A stretch of DNA of 54,067 bases, taken from positions 1-54,067 of the forward strand of contig NZ_LSFI01000015.1 in the NCBI RefSeq assembly GCF_001642325.1, written 5' to 3'. This document shows, piece after piece, positions 1-7,397 of the stretch. The notes beneath the pieces are model-generated. The model searched no databases. It saw only the letters and a list, made by a program, of their open reading frames with translations, and was not told the origin of the DNA. The stretch is from Thermodesulfatator autotrophicus. GTDB lineage: Bacteria; Desulfobacterota; Thermodesulfobacteria; Thermodesulfobacteriales; Thermodesulfatatoraceae. Both the position numbers and the translations under genes were made by a program. The stretch's first letter is position 1, and each line of letters begins with the position of its first letter.

Positions 1-240
1 TAAGACGTGCATAGCGGTAAAGAAGGCGGAAGACAAAGAGAATTCCATTCCGGTAGCAAAGGTCCCGTTGGGCAGCTAGGCAGGTAATTTCTGCAAGCTT
101 TCGTCCCTGGGCTCGCAGTTTGTCAAGTTCTGCTTTGTAGGTACTGTCACTGGGGAGACCAGTTCAGGGTCAATTACCACCGTAGAGGTGCTGGTTATCT
201 TGGAACTCATCTTATTATAAGCTACGCAGACTCGCACTAG
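1..240 (-). pseudogene. Frameshifted fragment of a FeeM-like N-acyltransferase gene (runs off the left edge)
   Basis: Reading the minus strand from about 240 toward 1 gives a protein closely similar to the middle of the intact acyltransferase next door: RVCVAYNK, then TVVIDPEL, then after a one-base frame change GLPSDSTYKAEL, LRAQGRKLAEITCLAA and YRNGILFVFRLLYRYA. The frame change falls near 156-160, where one base seems missing before the GLPSDS block. The first 80 or so residues of the family are absent, because upstream sequence goes straight into the 3' end of the neighbouring gene. No start codon or ribosome site is seen. I infer a decayed third paralogue. It could instead be a sequencing error in a gene that continues past the window edge, but the missing N-terminus argues against that. 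Confidence 0.7.
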
Positions 241-261
241 ACTTTTTGTATTTTTACGATT

Positions 262-1131
262 TTAAGCTGCTTCTTCACACATAATCATATCAAATTTAAG
301 AGAGAAGAATTTCTGAAATTGAGGAGGAAAGGAGGGGAAAATTGTCCAGTAATCCATAAAAAAGAACCAGAAATCTTTCGCACTCATATTACGCACTTTA
401 GACAGTTCTAAAATGTCATCTAGATAATCTATGTGGACAAAAAAATCAGCAAAAATTTTTCCTTCAGGAAATTCATTGTAAATTTTATAAAAATATTCAT
501 AACCCACGGTCAAATCGAGTCTTTCTAAAACAACTAAAGTATTAAAATAACTTTTATGAGGTTTTTCTTGTCCTATTTGCTTAAAAAGAAGGATTTCTTC
601 ATAAAATTTTTTATGTTTAGGTCTGATAGAAATTATAAAATCAGTAACACCTTTTTGGCAAGCATAACGATATATGAGACGAAATATTGAGAATATACCG
701 TTACGGTAATGTATATCATGTTTAGCAGCTAAACAGCTTATTTCTGCTAATTTGCGGCCTTTTGACCGAAGGTTATCTATCTCTTTTTTATATATGCTAT
801 CACTTGGTAAACCAAGTTCTGAATCTATTACTATAGTAGCGGTGCTAAGAATTCTTTTGTCAGAAGGGTTATAGGCGAAGCAAACTCTGCTATCTGGTAA
901 GGCTTGATAAGGGGTATAAAAAAGTTTTTTTTCGTTGGGTTTTATATAACCACTTTTTAAGTAGCGATCATAAACCAAACTAAATACATTTAAAAATTCT
1001 TTTCTTTTGGAAGCAAATTTGACTCGGAAATTATTTTTATTTACTAGGTCAGGGATTTTAGATAATATAAATCGCCTTTTTTCCCAACATAATTTACTTT
1101 TTAAGCTTTTTTCTTTTGAACAGCTGTTCAC
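262..1131 (-). CDS. FeeM-like N-acyltransferase (GNAT fold, exosortase-associated type)
   Basis: 289 residues from a GTG start; an in-frame stop lies just upstream and no strong Shine-Dalgarno is seen, so the start is moderately sure. The FeeM/N-acyl amino acid synthase pattern is visible in order: YDRYLKSGYI (54-63), LPDSRV (79-83), STATIVID followed by GLPSDSIY (107-114), LRSKGRKLAEISCLA (121-135) and RPKHKKFYEEILLF (170-183). Enzymes of this family join a fatty acyl group from acyl-ACP to an amino acid or amine. Relatives are frequent beside PEP-CTERM/exosortase genes, and a PEP-CTERM gene lies 1.1 kb away. It is divergent from a paralogue at 1471-2217. The acceptor is unknown. The gene is more AT-rich than the cell-division genes, which suggests transfer or relaxed selection. 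Confidence 0.75.
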   Translation of the reverse strand: MNSCSKEKSLKSKLCWEKRRFILSKIPDLVNKNNFRVKFASKRKEFLNVFSLVYDRYLKSGYIKPNEKKLFYTPYQALPDSRVCFAYNPSDKRILSTATIVIDSELGLPSDSIYKKEIDNLRSKGRKLAEISCLAAKHDIHYRNGIFSIFRLIYRYACQKGVTDFIISIRPKHKKFYEEILLFKQIGQEKPHKSYFNTLVVLERLDLTVGYEYFYKIYNEFPEGKIFADFFVHIDYLDDILELSKVRNMSAKDFWFFFMDYWTIFPSFPPQFQKFFSLKFDMIMCEEAA

Positions 1132-1470
1132 GATTTAAATATTTAATTTTTAAAAGTTGTCATGATCTAGAACTTTTTGTAAAATAGAATAGAAGCTTTC
1201 TCTCCTCTCAGGCTATTAGCGGCCCTGATATCATTGCCATAAAAAGAAACTTTCATAATTACTAAAAACCAATTCTAAAAAGTTTGCAAGTTAAAATTTT
1301 TGGGACTGGAGGCAGGGCCATTTTTTAAAAATGATTTCTGATTTGATCCCTTGAAAACGGTTTGAAAGATGTATAGCGACGCTTTCTCAAAATAGCAACA
1401 GCTTCCATGTATACTTAAAATTTAGTTTTTTTCTTTTAGAGCCGATATAATTAATCAGGAGGAGAAATCC
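1132..1470. other. Divergent intergenic region between two acyltransferase genes
   Basis: AT-rich 339-bp gap that must carry promoters for both divergent genes. I see no sigma-54 motif, no convincing -35/-10 pair, no strong hairpin and no RNA gene. A good Shine-Dalgarno (AGGAGGAG, about 1457-1464) precedes the rightward gene. Confidence 0.5.
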
Positions 1471-2217
1471 ATGATAGCAGTTTTAAAGCAAAGTATACCT
1501 AGGGCTTCCTTTGATTTTGATAAGGAAAAAAAATTAATTTTAAAAAGGCTTAAATTGTCCGGTTTCCCTGAATTCATTAAAACTTGGCAAAAAGAAGTTA
1601 ATATAACCTTTGTTAGAGAGCCCAAAGCTTTAGAAAGAATTTATCGTTTTGTACACGATCGTTATATTGACGCAGGAATAATAGACCCTCAGCCAGATGG
1701 AAAGTGGGTTACAAAGTATCTTCTTTTTCCTGATACCAGAATTGTGGCTGCCTACAAAAAAGAAGATAAATTACTAAAAAATCCTTTGTGTACAGCAAGT
1801 ATTGTTTTTGACAAAGTTGGTCGTGGCTTACCATGTGACGCCATTTATGGTGATATAATTGATGATTTAAGAGCAAAAAATAAAAAAATAGTAGAACTTT
1901 GTTCCTTAGCCGCTCTTCCTAATTTAAAAGCTAGAAATATTTATTTTCCTATTTTCAAAGTCATTTATGAATATATAGTTAGTAAAAATTATACTGATAT
2001 CGTAATAGTAATAAAACCCAAACACAGGTTTTTTTATGAAAAAATACTACGTTTCAAGTGTTTTGAAGAACGCAAATACTCTCGCTTTAAAAATGTTACA
2101 GCCATGCTTGCTCACTTAGATTTAAAAACGGCAGAAGAAGAATTCAAAAGAATTTATGGAGATTTACCGTCTGAATATAATATTTATCTGTTTTTTAAAA
2201 AGCAATTTTTAAGTTAG
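1471..2217 (+). CDS. FeeM-like N-acyltransferase, second paralogue
   Basis: 248 residues, ATG start preceded by AGGAGGAG at good spacing. It shows the same signature blocks as the leftward paralogue, diverged: VHDRYIDAGII, FPDTRIVAAY, GLPCDAIY, LRAKNKKIVELCSLAA and KPKHRFFYEKILRF, then a MLAHLDL segment typical of the family. Predicted soluble GNAT-fold enzyme that transfers an acyl chain to an amino group. It ends 42 bp before the convergent PEP-CTERM gene and shares a bidirectional terminator with it. Overall identity between the two intact copies looks low, with conservation concentrated in the motifs, so this is an old duplication or separate acquisition. Whether it modifies a lipid, an amino acid or an exported protein cannot be told. 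Confidence 0.75.
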   Translation: MIAVLKQSIPRASFDFDKEKKLILKRLKLSGFPEFIKTWQKEVNITFVREPKALERIYRFVHDRYIDAGIIDPQPDGKWVTKYLLFPDTRIVAAYKKEDKLLKNPLCTASIVFDKVGRGLPCDAIYGDIIDDLRAKNKKIVELCSLAALPNLKARNIYFPIFKVIYEYIVSKNYTDIVIVIKPKHRFFYEKILRFKCFEERKYSRFKNVTAMLAHLDLKTAEEEFKRIYGDLPSEYNIYLFFKKQFLS

Positions 2218-2220
2218 AAC

Positions 2221-2260
2221 AAAAATAAAAGGGAGGGACTTTTCCCTCCCTTTTATTTTT
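2221..2260. terminator. Bidirectional intrinsic terminator
   Basis: Perfect 18-bp stem (2221-2238 with 2243-2260) and a 4-nt loop. The GGGAGGGA/TCCCTCCC core is flanked by A tracts on one side and T tracts on the other, so it can stop transcription from both the acyltransferase and the PEP-CTERM gene. Confidence 0.9.
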
Positions 2261-3167
2261 ATTTTCTACCAAGTTTTCTGCGGGCAAGATAGGAAGTTAA
2301 AAACAGCCCAGAACCTACTAAAAGAACAGTACCAGGTTCTGGAACAGCCTGAATCTTTAACGTAGCGTCACCTTCGCCATACTGAGCTATTTTGTCCGTC
2401 CAACCATAATTATTAGCTATATTGCCATCTATCCAATGAAGAGCATCTGCTTCGGCGCTTTCACTAGCTATACCTAAGAGCATATTAAGGGTTACTAATT
2501 GTCCTAAGTCAAAGGAGTCACTTGCAATATAGTTAGTATCTACATATGTAATTTGAGCCAAAAGAGATGCTGTCCGCGCAGGATTGCCTATAATGGTATG
2601 TAAAGGAGCCTCGGCTTGTCCTCCAATAATAGTTCCTTGTAATACTAAAAATCCATCATTAAAGCCAGAATCTGTATCCATTTGAACATTTGTACCATCA
2701 TAATACTCAAATGGGGAGCCACTTACTCCATCATCAGCATCTGGAGAATAATCTATATAAAGATAAAAAGTTCCAGATGTATATTCTCCCTTTATTGAAT
2801 CGGTTGTAATTTCAGTAATTGTTCCTGCAAGATTCTCCCAAACTAAGGTTAATTCCCAGTCTGTATTCATATTTTTATCATCAACTTGAATTCCCCAAAG
2901 GGTCCGTAATTCTGTGGCTACAAAGTTTCCATAATCCCTAAAGGAGTCTCCTACCCGAAGATCAAAACGATCTATTGTGCCATCTCCGTTTCTATCGCTA
3001 AGACCTGAATAATAAGAAATAACATCATCATCACCTTCTATTTGAGCAAATCTATCTGTTTCTCCACTAGGGGTGTTTATATAAAGATCGTCTATCGTAA
3101 CCGGTTGAGCCCAAACTGAACTCGAAAGCAAGATCAATGCAAAGAAAAAACTTAGAAATACTTTCAT
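2259..3167 (-). CDS. PEP-CTERM domain surface/exported protein
   Basis: 302 residues with an N-terminal signal peptide (lysine, then a hydrophobic stretch to about residue 20 ending VWA) and a textbook PEP-CTERM tail from residue 275: VPEPGT, a hydrophobic helix of about 16 residues, then a basic end with RRK. Such proteins are recognised by an exosortase at the membrane, cut near the PEP motif and passed to the surface or exopolysaccharide. The mature part is acidic and contains a calcium-loop-like DRNGDGTID near residues 59-67; no enzyme fold is recognised. The start is an ATG behind GGAGGT. A sigma-54 promoter lies about 130 bp upstream. The exosortase is not in this window, so the sorting step is inferred. 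Confidence 0.9.
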   Translation of the reverse strand: MKVFLSFFFALILLSSSVWAQPVTIDDLYINTPSGETDRFAQIEGDDDVISYYSGLSDRNGDGTIDRFDLRVGDSFRDYGNFVATELRTLWGIQVDDKNMNTDWELTLVWENLAGTITEITTDSIKGEYTSGTFYLYIDYSPDADDGVSGSPFEYYDGTNVQMDTDSGFNDGFLVLQGTIIGGQAEAPLHTIIGNPARTASLLAQITYVDTNYIASDSFDLGQLVTLNMLLGIASESAEADALHWIDGNIANNYGWTDKIAQYGEGDATLKIQAVPEPGTVLLVGSGLFLTSYLARRKLGRK

Positions 3168-3216
3168 TTTAACCTCCTAAAAATAATTTTTTATACTTTT
3201 AATTGTTCCTCACCTC

Positions 3217-3236
3217 TTTCCTATCTTTATAGGAAA
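3217..3236 (-). promoter_or_regulatory. Hairpin in the 5' leader of the PEP-CTERM gene
   Basis: Perfect 8-bp stem TTTCCTAT/ATAGGAAA with a 4-nt loop, within the transcript predicted from the sigma-54 promoter and about 50 nt upstream of the start codon. No T tract follows, so it is not a standard terminator. It may affect mRNA stability or translation. Confidence 0.45.
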
Positions 3237-3294
3237 AACCTACTTCACCCCATTTTCCACCTCCTATCCCAAAATTTTCTTAGCTTGTATTAAA

Positions 3295-3310
3295 TGCAAA
3301 GATGGTGCCA
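3295..3310 (-). promoter_or_regulatory. Sigma-54 (-24/-12) promoter of the PEP-CTERM gene
   Basis: On the minus strand the sequence is TGGCACCATCTTTGCA, which matches the RpoN consensus TGGCACG-N4-TTGCW at every conserved base except the G after TGGCAC. The GG and GC doublets have the required spacing. Transcription would begin near 3284 and give a leader of about 117 nt. Known exosortase systems often use the PrsK/PrsR two-component pair with sigma-54, so the placement is sensible. The activator site is not identified. Confidence 0.8.
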
Positions 3311-3523
3311 AGATTGATTACGATAAAATCAGTGGTTATGAGGCAGAAAATTTGGGGATAGTGGAAAAAAATTTCACACTGAGGGAAATTTTTTTCCATT
3401 TTATTTTGCTTTGTTTTGGAATGTATTGGAAGTAAAGGGTTTTATAAGTTTTTAGGTGTCTGATTCTCTTAAACAAGGGAAAAATTTTTCCACGGCCAAG
3501 ACTTATGCTATGCTGGGCACTTA

Positions 3524-3622
3524 GTTGTCACTGCGAGGAATCTTCTATTTGCCTGACATAGGCGAAACAATCTCTTGTTTCCTCTATTTGCTGAGACTGC
3601 TTCGCTTCGCTCGCAGTGACAA
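3524..3622. repeat. Dispersed palindromic repeat with terminal inverted ends
   Basis: Begins TTGTCACTGCGAG and ends with the exact inverse CTCGCAGTGACAA. The interior has GCGAAACAATCTC and GCTTCGCTTCGCTCGC. The same ends and internal words recur in other gaps of this window, so this looks like a non-coding MITE- or REP-like element. Confidence 0.75.
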
Positions 3623-3639
3623 CTGATGGAGCCTTTGCG

Positions 3640-3728
3640 AAGGGCGAAACCCCGAAGCAATCTCTTTCCCGAGTGATATCGGAGAGATTTAAGATCGCCA
3701 CCGCGACTTAGTCGCCTCGCGATGACAC
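3640..3728. repeat. Dispersed palindromic repeat, second unit
   Basis: Contains CGAAGCAATCTC and, in reverse orientation, the core found at 39674 and 51281: GATCGCC, GCGACTTAGTCGC and CTCGCGATGACA. It is adjacent to the preceding unit and probably belongs to a compound element. Confidence 0.7.
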
Positions 3729-3796
3729 CTATATTTTAATAAAAGTTATTTTGAGGGCCGATAATAAATTATGAATTTCTCTATGGAGAAAAGCAG

Positions 3797-5647
3797 ATGT
3801 TTAAAGTGCCACCACGAAAGCTCGAGCCAGAAGTCATGCTAACCCTTGAAGAAGTGAGGGCTTACGACGGCCTGGTTAGAAAATACTTAAAAATATTACA
3901 CTATGGTTTTCTTGAAACCATTATCAACTTTTCTCCTGAAAAAGGTCTTTTTCTTGACGTAGGCACAGGAACTGGCCATCTTTCTGTAGGGCTGGCCAGG
4001 TTTTGTCCAGAGGTTACTGTTTTTGCCGTTGACCTTTCGGAAAATATGTTAAAGGTAGCCCGGGAGAATGCTGAAAAAGAAGGAGTTTGCGAACGCATTA
4101 TCTTTTTAAAGGCCGATGCCAAAAGGCTTCCTTTTAGAGACCACACTTTTGATTGTGTATTTTGCCACGATATGCTTCACCATTTACCCGACCCCCTTGA
4201 CCTGCTCCTTGAAATAAAAAGGGTTGCTAAAGAAGATGGAGCTATTCTCGTTCGGGACTTGATAAGACTTTCTCCTTTAGAGAGGAAACTTCATGTAAAT
4301 TTATTTGGCCTGACCTACAATGAACTCATGAAAAAAGAATACGAAGATTCCATCAAAGCAGCTCTCTCTAAAGAAGAATGGCTTGAACTGGCAAGGCTTG
4401 CTGACATTCCTCAAGCCAGGGTGACTTACCAGTTCGTAACTCACCAGAGCCTTGAAAGGCCAGCAGCTAATCGCAGGCGCGTTTACCTTGAGTTGCCTGT
4501 TCCATCTCATCTTAGGCCTGCAACTAATTTTTATGTATCAAAGCCAGCTCAAACCGCTTTGCCTTCACTTAAAAAAAAGCAGAAAATTTCTCCACGGATT
4601 AAAACCCTTATTAAGGCTGCAGTGATGGCTCCTTCTGGGGATAATCTTCAGCCCTGGCGTTTTCACATCAAAAGCGAGAAAGAAATAGACTTTCTTTTAG
4701 ACCCGCGGGTGGATAAGTCCTTTTTTAACTTTGAGCAAAATGCCTCTATCTTTGCCGTGGGCGCGGCGGTGGAAAACGCAAGCTATCTTCTTGATAAGGA
4801 AAATATTAGGTACGAATTTGTTTTTGACTATGCTGAAGAGCAAGGCTTAATAAAACTTGGCACTTTAAAAATTAATTGGCCTGCCGACAACTTTGAGTTT
4901 AAAACTTTCCTTGCCAGAACAGCTATTATGAAACGCCATACTAACCGCAAATTTTACGAAAAAGCAAATCTTTCGGAAAAAGAAATTGAAAGGCTTTCCG
5001 GGCTTGCCGCTGACTTACCAATAGAAGTTAGGGTATTGAAAGGTGAAAAATTAGCCCTGGTGGCTGAACTAGCTTATTATGCCGACTTAATTCGCGTTGA
5101 AAGAAGGGACTTACACGAATTTTTACACGAAACCATCCGCTGGAAAGAACAGGAAATATTTGCCACGCTGGACGGCATGCCTATCGCCGCTCTTGAGGCC
5201 GGGATAGCTGGAGAGGCCTTTTTGCGAATGACCCGCCCCTGGCCTGTGATGAAGGCTTTTCTGCGTTTAGGAGTCTCTAAACAGCTGGCTGACTACACCC
5301 GCAAGCTCGTTCTTTCTTCAGAGGGAATAATTGCTTTAAGTGCCGAAAAATATACCCCACACCGTTATTTTGAAGCTGGCCGGGTGGCTGAGCGCCTGTG
5401 GCTGGCCTTAACGGAAATAGGCCTGGCCGTGCAGCCCATGGCGGCGGCTCCCTTATTTATGATCCGCTGGCGCAAAGGGCGCTTCCTTGATTTTTCTGCC
5501 AGGCACCAGTTTTTTATGCGCAAAGTTGAAAGAGGCTTTGAAAAACTTGGCTTAAACTATCCTTTAATGCTTCTTCGTTTTGGTAAGGCCCCTCTTCCAT
5601 CAGCCAGAGCCTTACGAAAAGAAGTAGCGGAGTTTCTGGTAGATTGA
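3797..5647 (+). CDS. Fusion protein: class I SAM methyltransferase + nitroreductase/Acg-like FMN domain
   Basis: 616 residues in one uninterrupted frame. The N-terminal part (about 1-250) is a Rossmann methyltransferase, with motif I LDVGTGTG (53-60), an acidic residue D79 for ribose binding and DMLHHLPDP (125-133). The C-terminal part (about 265-616) resembles the split nitroreductases of the Acg/ThiF-linked type, with APSGDNLQPWRFH (278-290) for flavin binding and RHTNRKFY (380-387). Each domain is normally a separate protein. The fusion suggests a reduction and a methylation of the same small molecule, but the substrate is unknown. It stands alone between repeat-filled gaps, so the neighbours give no clue. 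The start is an ATG with GGAGAA a few bases upstream. Confidence 0.8.
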   Translation: MFKVPPRKLEPEVMLTLEEVRAYDGLVRKYLKILHYGFLETIINFSPEKGLFLDVGTGTGHLSVGLARFCPEVTVFAVDLSENMLKVARENAEKEGVCERIIFLKADAKRLPFRDHTFDCVFCHDMLHHLPDPLDLLLEIKRVAKEDGAILVRDLIRLSPLERKLHVNLFGLTYNELMKKEYEDSIKAALSKEEWLELARLADIPQARVTYQFVTHQSLERPAANRRRVYLELPVPSHLRPATNFYVSKPAQTALPSLKKKQKISPRIKTLIKAAVMAPSGDNLQPWRFHIKSEKEIDFLLDPRVDKSFFNFEQNASIFAVGAAVENASYLLDKENIRYEFVFDYAEEQGLIKLGTLKINWPADNFEFKTFLARTAIMKRHTNRKFYEKANLSEKEIERLSGLAADLPIEVRVLKGEKLALVAELAYYADLIRVERRDLHEFLHETIRWKEQEIFATLDGMPIAALEAGIAGEAFLRMTRPWPVMKAFLRLGVSKQLADYTRKLVLSSEGIIALSAEKYTPHRYFEAGRVAERLWLALTEIGLAVQPMAAAPLFMIRWRKGRFLDFSARHQFFMRKVERGFEKLGLNYPLMLLRFGKAPLPSARALRKEVAEFLVD

Positions 5648-5691
5648 AGTAGTTTTGGCTCGGTAATTTTTATAGATAAAATTTGGGAGCT

Positions 5692-5773
5692 GTCATTGCG
5701 ACTGAAGCAGTCTCAGGGACTGCTTCGCCTGTCTCGAGCGACGAGCGAAGCGAGGGATCTCCTCGCAGTGACA
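5692..5773. repeat. Dispersed palindromic repeat
   Basis: Starts CTGTCATTGCGA and ends CTCGCAGTGACAA, the same inverted ends as the copy at 3524. Internal words GACTGCTTCGCCTGTC and GAGCGAAGCGAGG recur at 32400. Confidence 0.7.
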
Positions 5774-5799
5774 ATTTGAAAAAGCGCTTCTCTTAATTA

Positions 5800-5895
5800 C
5801 CCGCTAGGGTCACATCGTGGCCTTCGCCTCCTCACAGTGGCAAAACGACCAAGTCCTTTGCGGGGCACAAGGTGGTAAAGCAATCTTTCCCCGGC
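5800..5895. repeat. Degenerate repeat remnant
   Basis: Carries scattered fragments of the family (CCTTCGCCTCCTCACAGTGGCAA, then AAAGCAATCTTTCCCC) but lacks clean ends, so it is read as a decayed copy just upstream of the dcw promoter region. Confidence 0.45.
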
Positions 5896-5911
5896 CGAGC
5901 GAAAAAAAACT

Positions 5912-5926
5912 TCCACTTTTTACCAC
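5912..5926 (-). promoter_or_regulatory. Distal, inverted pair of MraZ-type boxes
   Basis: The minus strand reads GTGGT-AAAAA-GTGGA, two boxes exactly 10 bp apart, which is the same unit and spacing as the four boxes at 6026-6060 but inverted and about 110 bp upstream. A second MraZ-binding site is inferred. Confidence 0.5.
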
Positions 5927-5993
5927 CATATAGGCTCAAGATAATGTAGTTTGTTTCCGCTTTTAGTCCAATATTTTGTATCTAAAGTTTTTA

Positions 5994-6060
5994 TTGACAT
6001 CTACGATATATTTTTAATAGTCTAGGTGGTATAAAGTGGAAAAAAGTGGTCGGAGGTGGT
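5994..6060 (+). promoter_or_regulatory. mraZ/dcw promoter with four phased MraZ boxes
   Basis: A TTGACA -35 lies at 5994-5999; the -10 is weak (TAATAG near 6015). Downstream, GTGGT/A repeats begin at 6026, 6036, 6046 and 6056, exactly one helical turn apart. This is the arrangement bound by the ring-shaped MraZ repressor of dcw operons. The last box overlaps the ribosome site GGAGG (6052-6056), so bound MraZ would also mask translation initiation. Confidence 0.8.
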
Positions 6061-6061
6061 T

Positions 6062-6523
6062 TTGAGTTTTCGGGGGCGTTCCACCCATAACCTTGACCCG
6101 AAAGGACGCCTGAGTATTCCGGCGCGTTTTCGGGAGGTGCTTAAGCAAAAATACGGGAACGCCACCCTTATTGTTACCAATACACCGGAGTGTTTACAGG
6201 TATATCCCTGGCCGGAATGGCAAAAACTTGAGGAGCAACTTTTGATTTCGCCATTTGATCCGCCAGAGTTACAACTTTACAAGAGATATTTTTTGGGCTC
6301 TGCGGAGGAGTGTCAGCCAGACCGCCAGGGGAGAATATTGATTCCTCAGCATTTAAGACAAGAGGTCGGCATAGACAAAGAAGTCGTCCTTTTAGGGATG
6401 ATTAACTACTTTGAAATCTGGAGTCCAAGGCGTCTTGAAAATGAATTTAACCGGGTGCGTGAAAAATACTCAGAAATCAGCGCCTCGGTGGCCAGCTACT
6501 TCGTCCCCAAGCCCTCGGCATGA
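6062..6523 (+). CDS. mraZ: MraZ, DNA-binding repressor of the dcw cluster
   Basis: Two SpoVT/AbrB-like MraZ repeats are visible: NLDPKGRLSIPARFRE near the N-terminus, and a second half with CQPDRQGRILIPQHLRQ, where D/G/R/P residues recur at the same spacing. I choose the TTG at 6062, which gives a protein beginning MSFRG like typical family members. GGAGG (6052-6056) stands five bases before it, whereas an upstream GTG (6056) overlaps that ribosome site. About 153 residues, the usual size. MraZ forms octamers or dodecamers that bind the GTGG boxes just upstream and set dcw expression. Its end overlaps the start of rsmH. Confidence 0.93.
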   Translation: MSFRGRSTHNLDPKGRLSIPARFREVLKQKYGNATLIVTNTPECLQVYPWPEWQKLEEQLLISPFDPPELQLYKRYFLGSAEECQPDRQGRILIPQHLRQEVGIDKEVVLLGMINYFEIWSPRRLENEFNRVREKYSEISASVASYFVPKPSA

Positions 6524-7388
6524 GAGTGTTTTGCTTGATGAGGCGCTTGAGTGGTTAAGGGTGGCCCCAGGTGGCACCTACGTAGATGGTACGGTGGGGC
6601 TAGGGGGGCATAGTCTGGCCATTTTAGAGCGTAGTGCCCCGGATGGGTTCCTTATAGGGCTTGACTGGCACGAAGAATCCTTGGCTCTTGCTAAAGAAAG
6701 ACTTAAGCCATTCAGTGGTCGCTATGTGCTTGTACGCGAAAACTTCGCCAATCTTAAAGAGGTTCTTGAAAAGCTTTCTCTGGGGCCGGTTGGCGGCATT
6801 CTTTTAGACCTGGGTATTTCTTCCTATCTCCTTGAAGGAAGTGGTGGAGGGTTTAGTTTCAAGCTGGACGAGCCCCTTGATATGCGCATGGATAAAAGGA
6901 ATATCCAAACAGCCAGGGACCTGGTTAATCAACTAAGTGTTACCCAGCTTGAGGAATTGCTCAGGTCTTTCGGTGAAGAGCGCTTTGCCGGTCGTATTGC
7001 CCGGGCTATTTGTGAAGAGAGAAAAAAGGGTTCTATTAGAACTACCAAGCAGCTGGCAGATATCGTCTGGCGAGCATATCCCCCAAAGGCCCGAAGAGGT
7101 AAAACCCATCCGGCTACCAAGACTTTTCAGGCCCTACGTATTGCTGTGAATAAAGAGCTTGATAACCTGGCTAAATTTTTGCGAGAAGCACCAGACCTTC
7201 TCAAGCCAGGCGGGCGGCTGGTAATCATTTCTTTTCACTCTCTTGAGGACCGTCTGGTCAAGCAAGCCTTTAAAGGAGATGAAAGGCTTAAGGTGTTAAC
7301 CAAGAAACCAGTTGTTCCTTCGCCAGAAGAAGTATCAAAAAATCCCAGGGCTCGAAGTGCCAAGCTTAGGGCCGCTGAAAGGGTATAG
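6441..7388 (+). CDS. rsmH: 16S rRNA (cytosine1402-N4)-methyltransferase RsmH (MraW)
   Basis: SAM-dependent enzyme that methylates N4 of C1402 in the P site of 16S rRNA. Diagnostic blocks are HESVLLDEAL, YVDGTVGLGGHS (motif I), GILLDLGISSYLL, DEPLDMRMD, and IISFHSLEDRLVKQ near the C-terminus, all in order. The first ATG, 6441, gives 315 residues, close to the E. coli length. TTG 6411 and GTG 6459 are alternatives, and none has a clear ribosome site, so coupling to mraZ translation is likely. All choices overlap mraZ by 65 bp or more. Ends 9 bp before ftsL. Confidence 0.93.
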   Translation: MNLTGCVKNTQKSAPRWPATSSPSPRHESVLLDEALEWLRVAPGGTYVDGTVGLGGHSLAILERSAPDGFLIGLDWHEESLALAKERLKPFSGRYVLVRENFANLKEVLEKLSLGPVGGILLDLGISSYLLEGSGGGFSFKLDEPLDMRMDKRNIQTARDLVNQLSVTQLEELLRSFGEERFAGRIARAICEERKKGSIRTTKQLADIVWRAYPPKARRGKTHPATKTFQALRIAVNKELDNLAKFLREAPDLLKPGGRLVIISFHSLEDRLVKQAFKGDERLKVLTKKPVVPSPEEVSKNPRARSAKLRAAERV

Positions 7389-7397
7389 GAGGCTAAT

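Larger units (their letters stand above)
3311..3796. other. Intergenic region upstream of the methyltransferase fusion
   Basis: The first 200 bp are AT-rich and may hold activator sites for the sigma-54 promoter. The rest is largely two palindromic repeat elements, listed separately. No gene is seen. A GGAGAA ribosome site at about 3785-3790 serves the next gene. Confidence 0.5.

Noticed and set aside
1132-1470. Possible riboswitch or small RNA between the acyltransferase genes
   Set aside because: No conserved aptamer core, stable hairpin or terminator could be found by reading.
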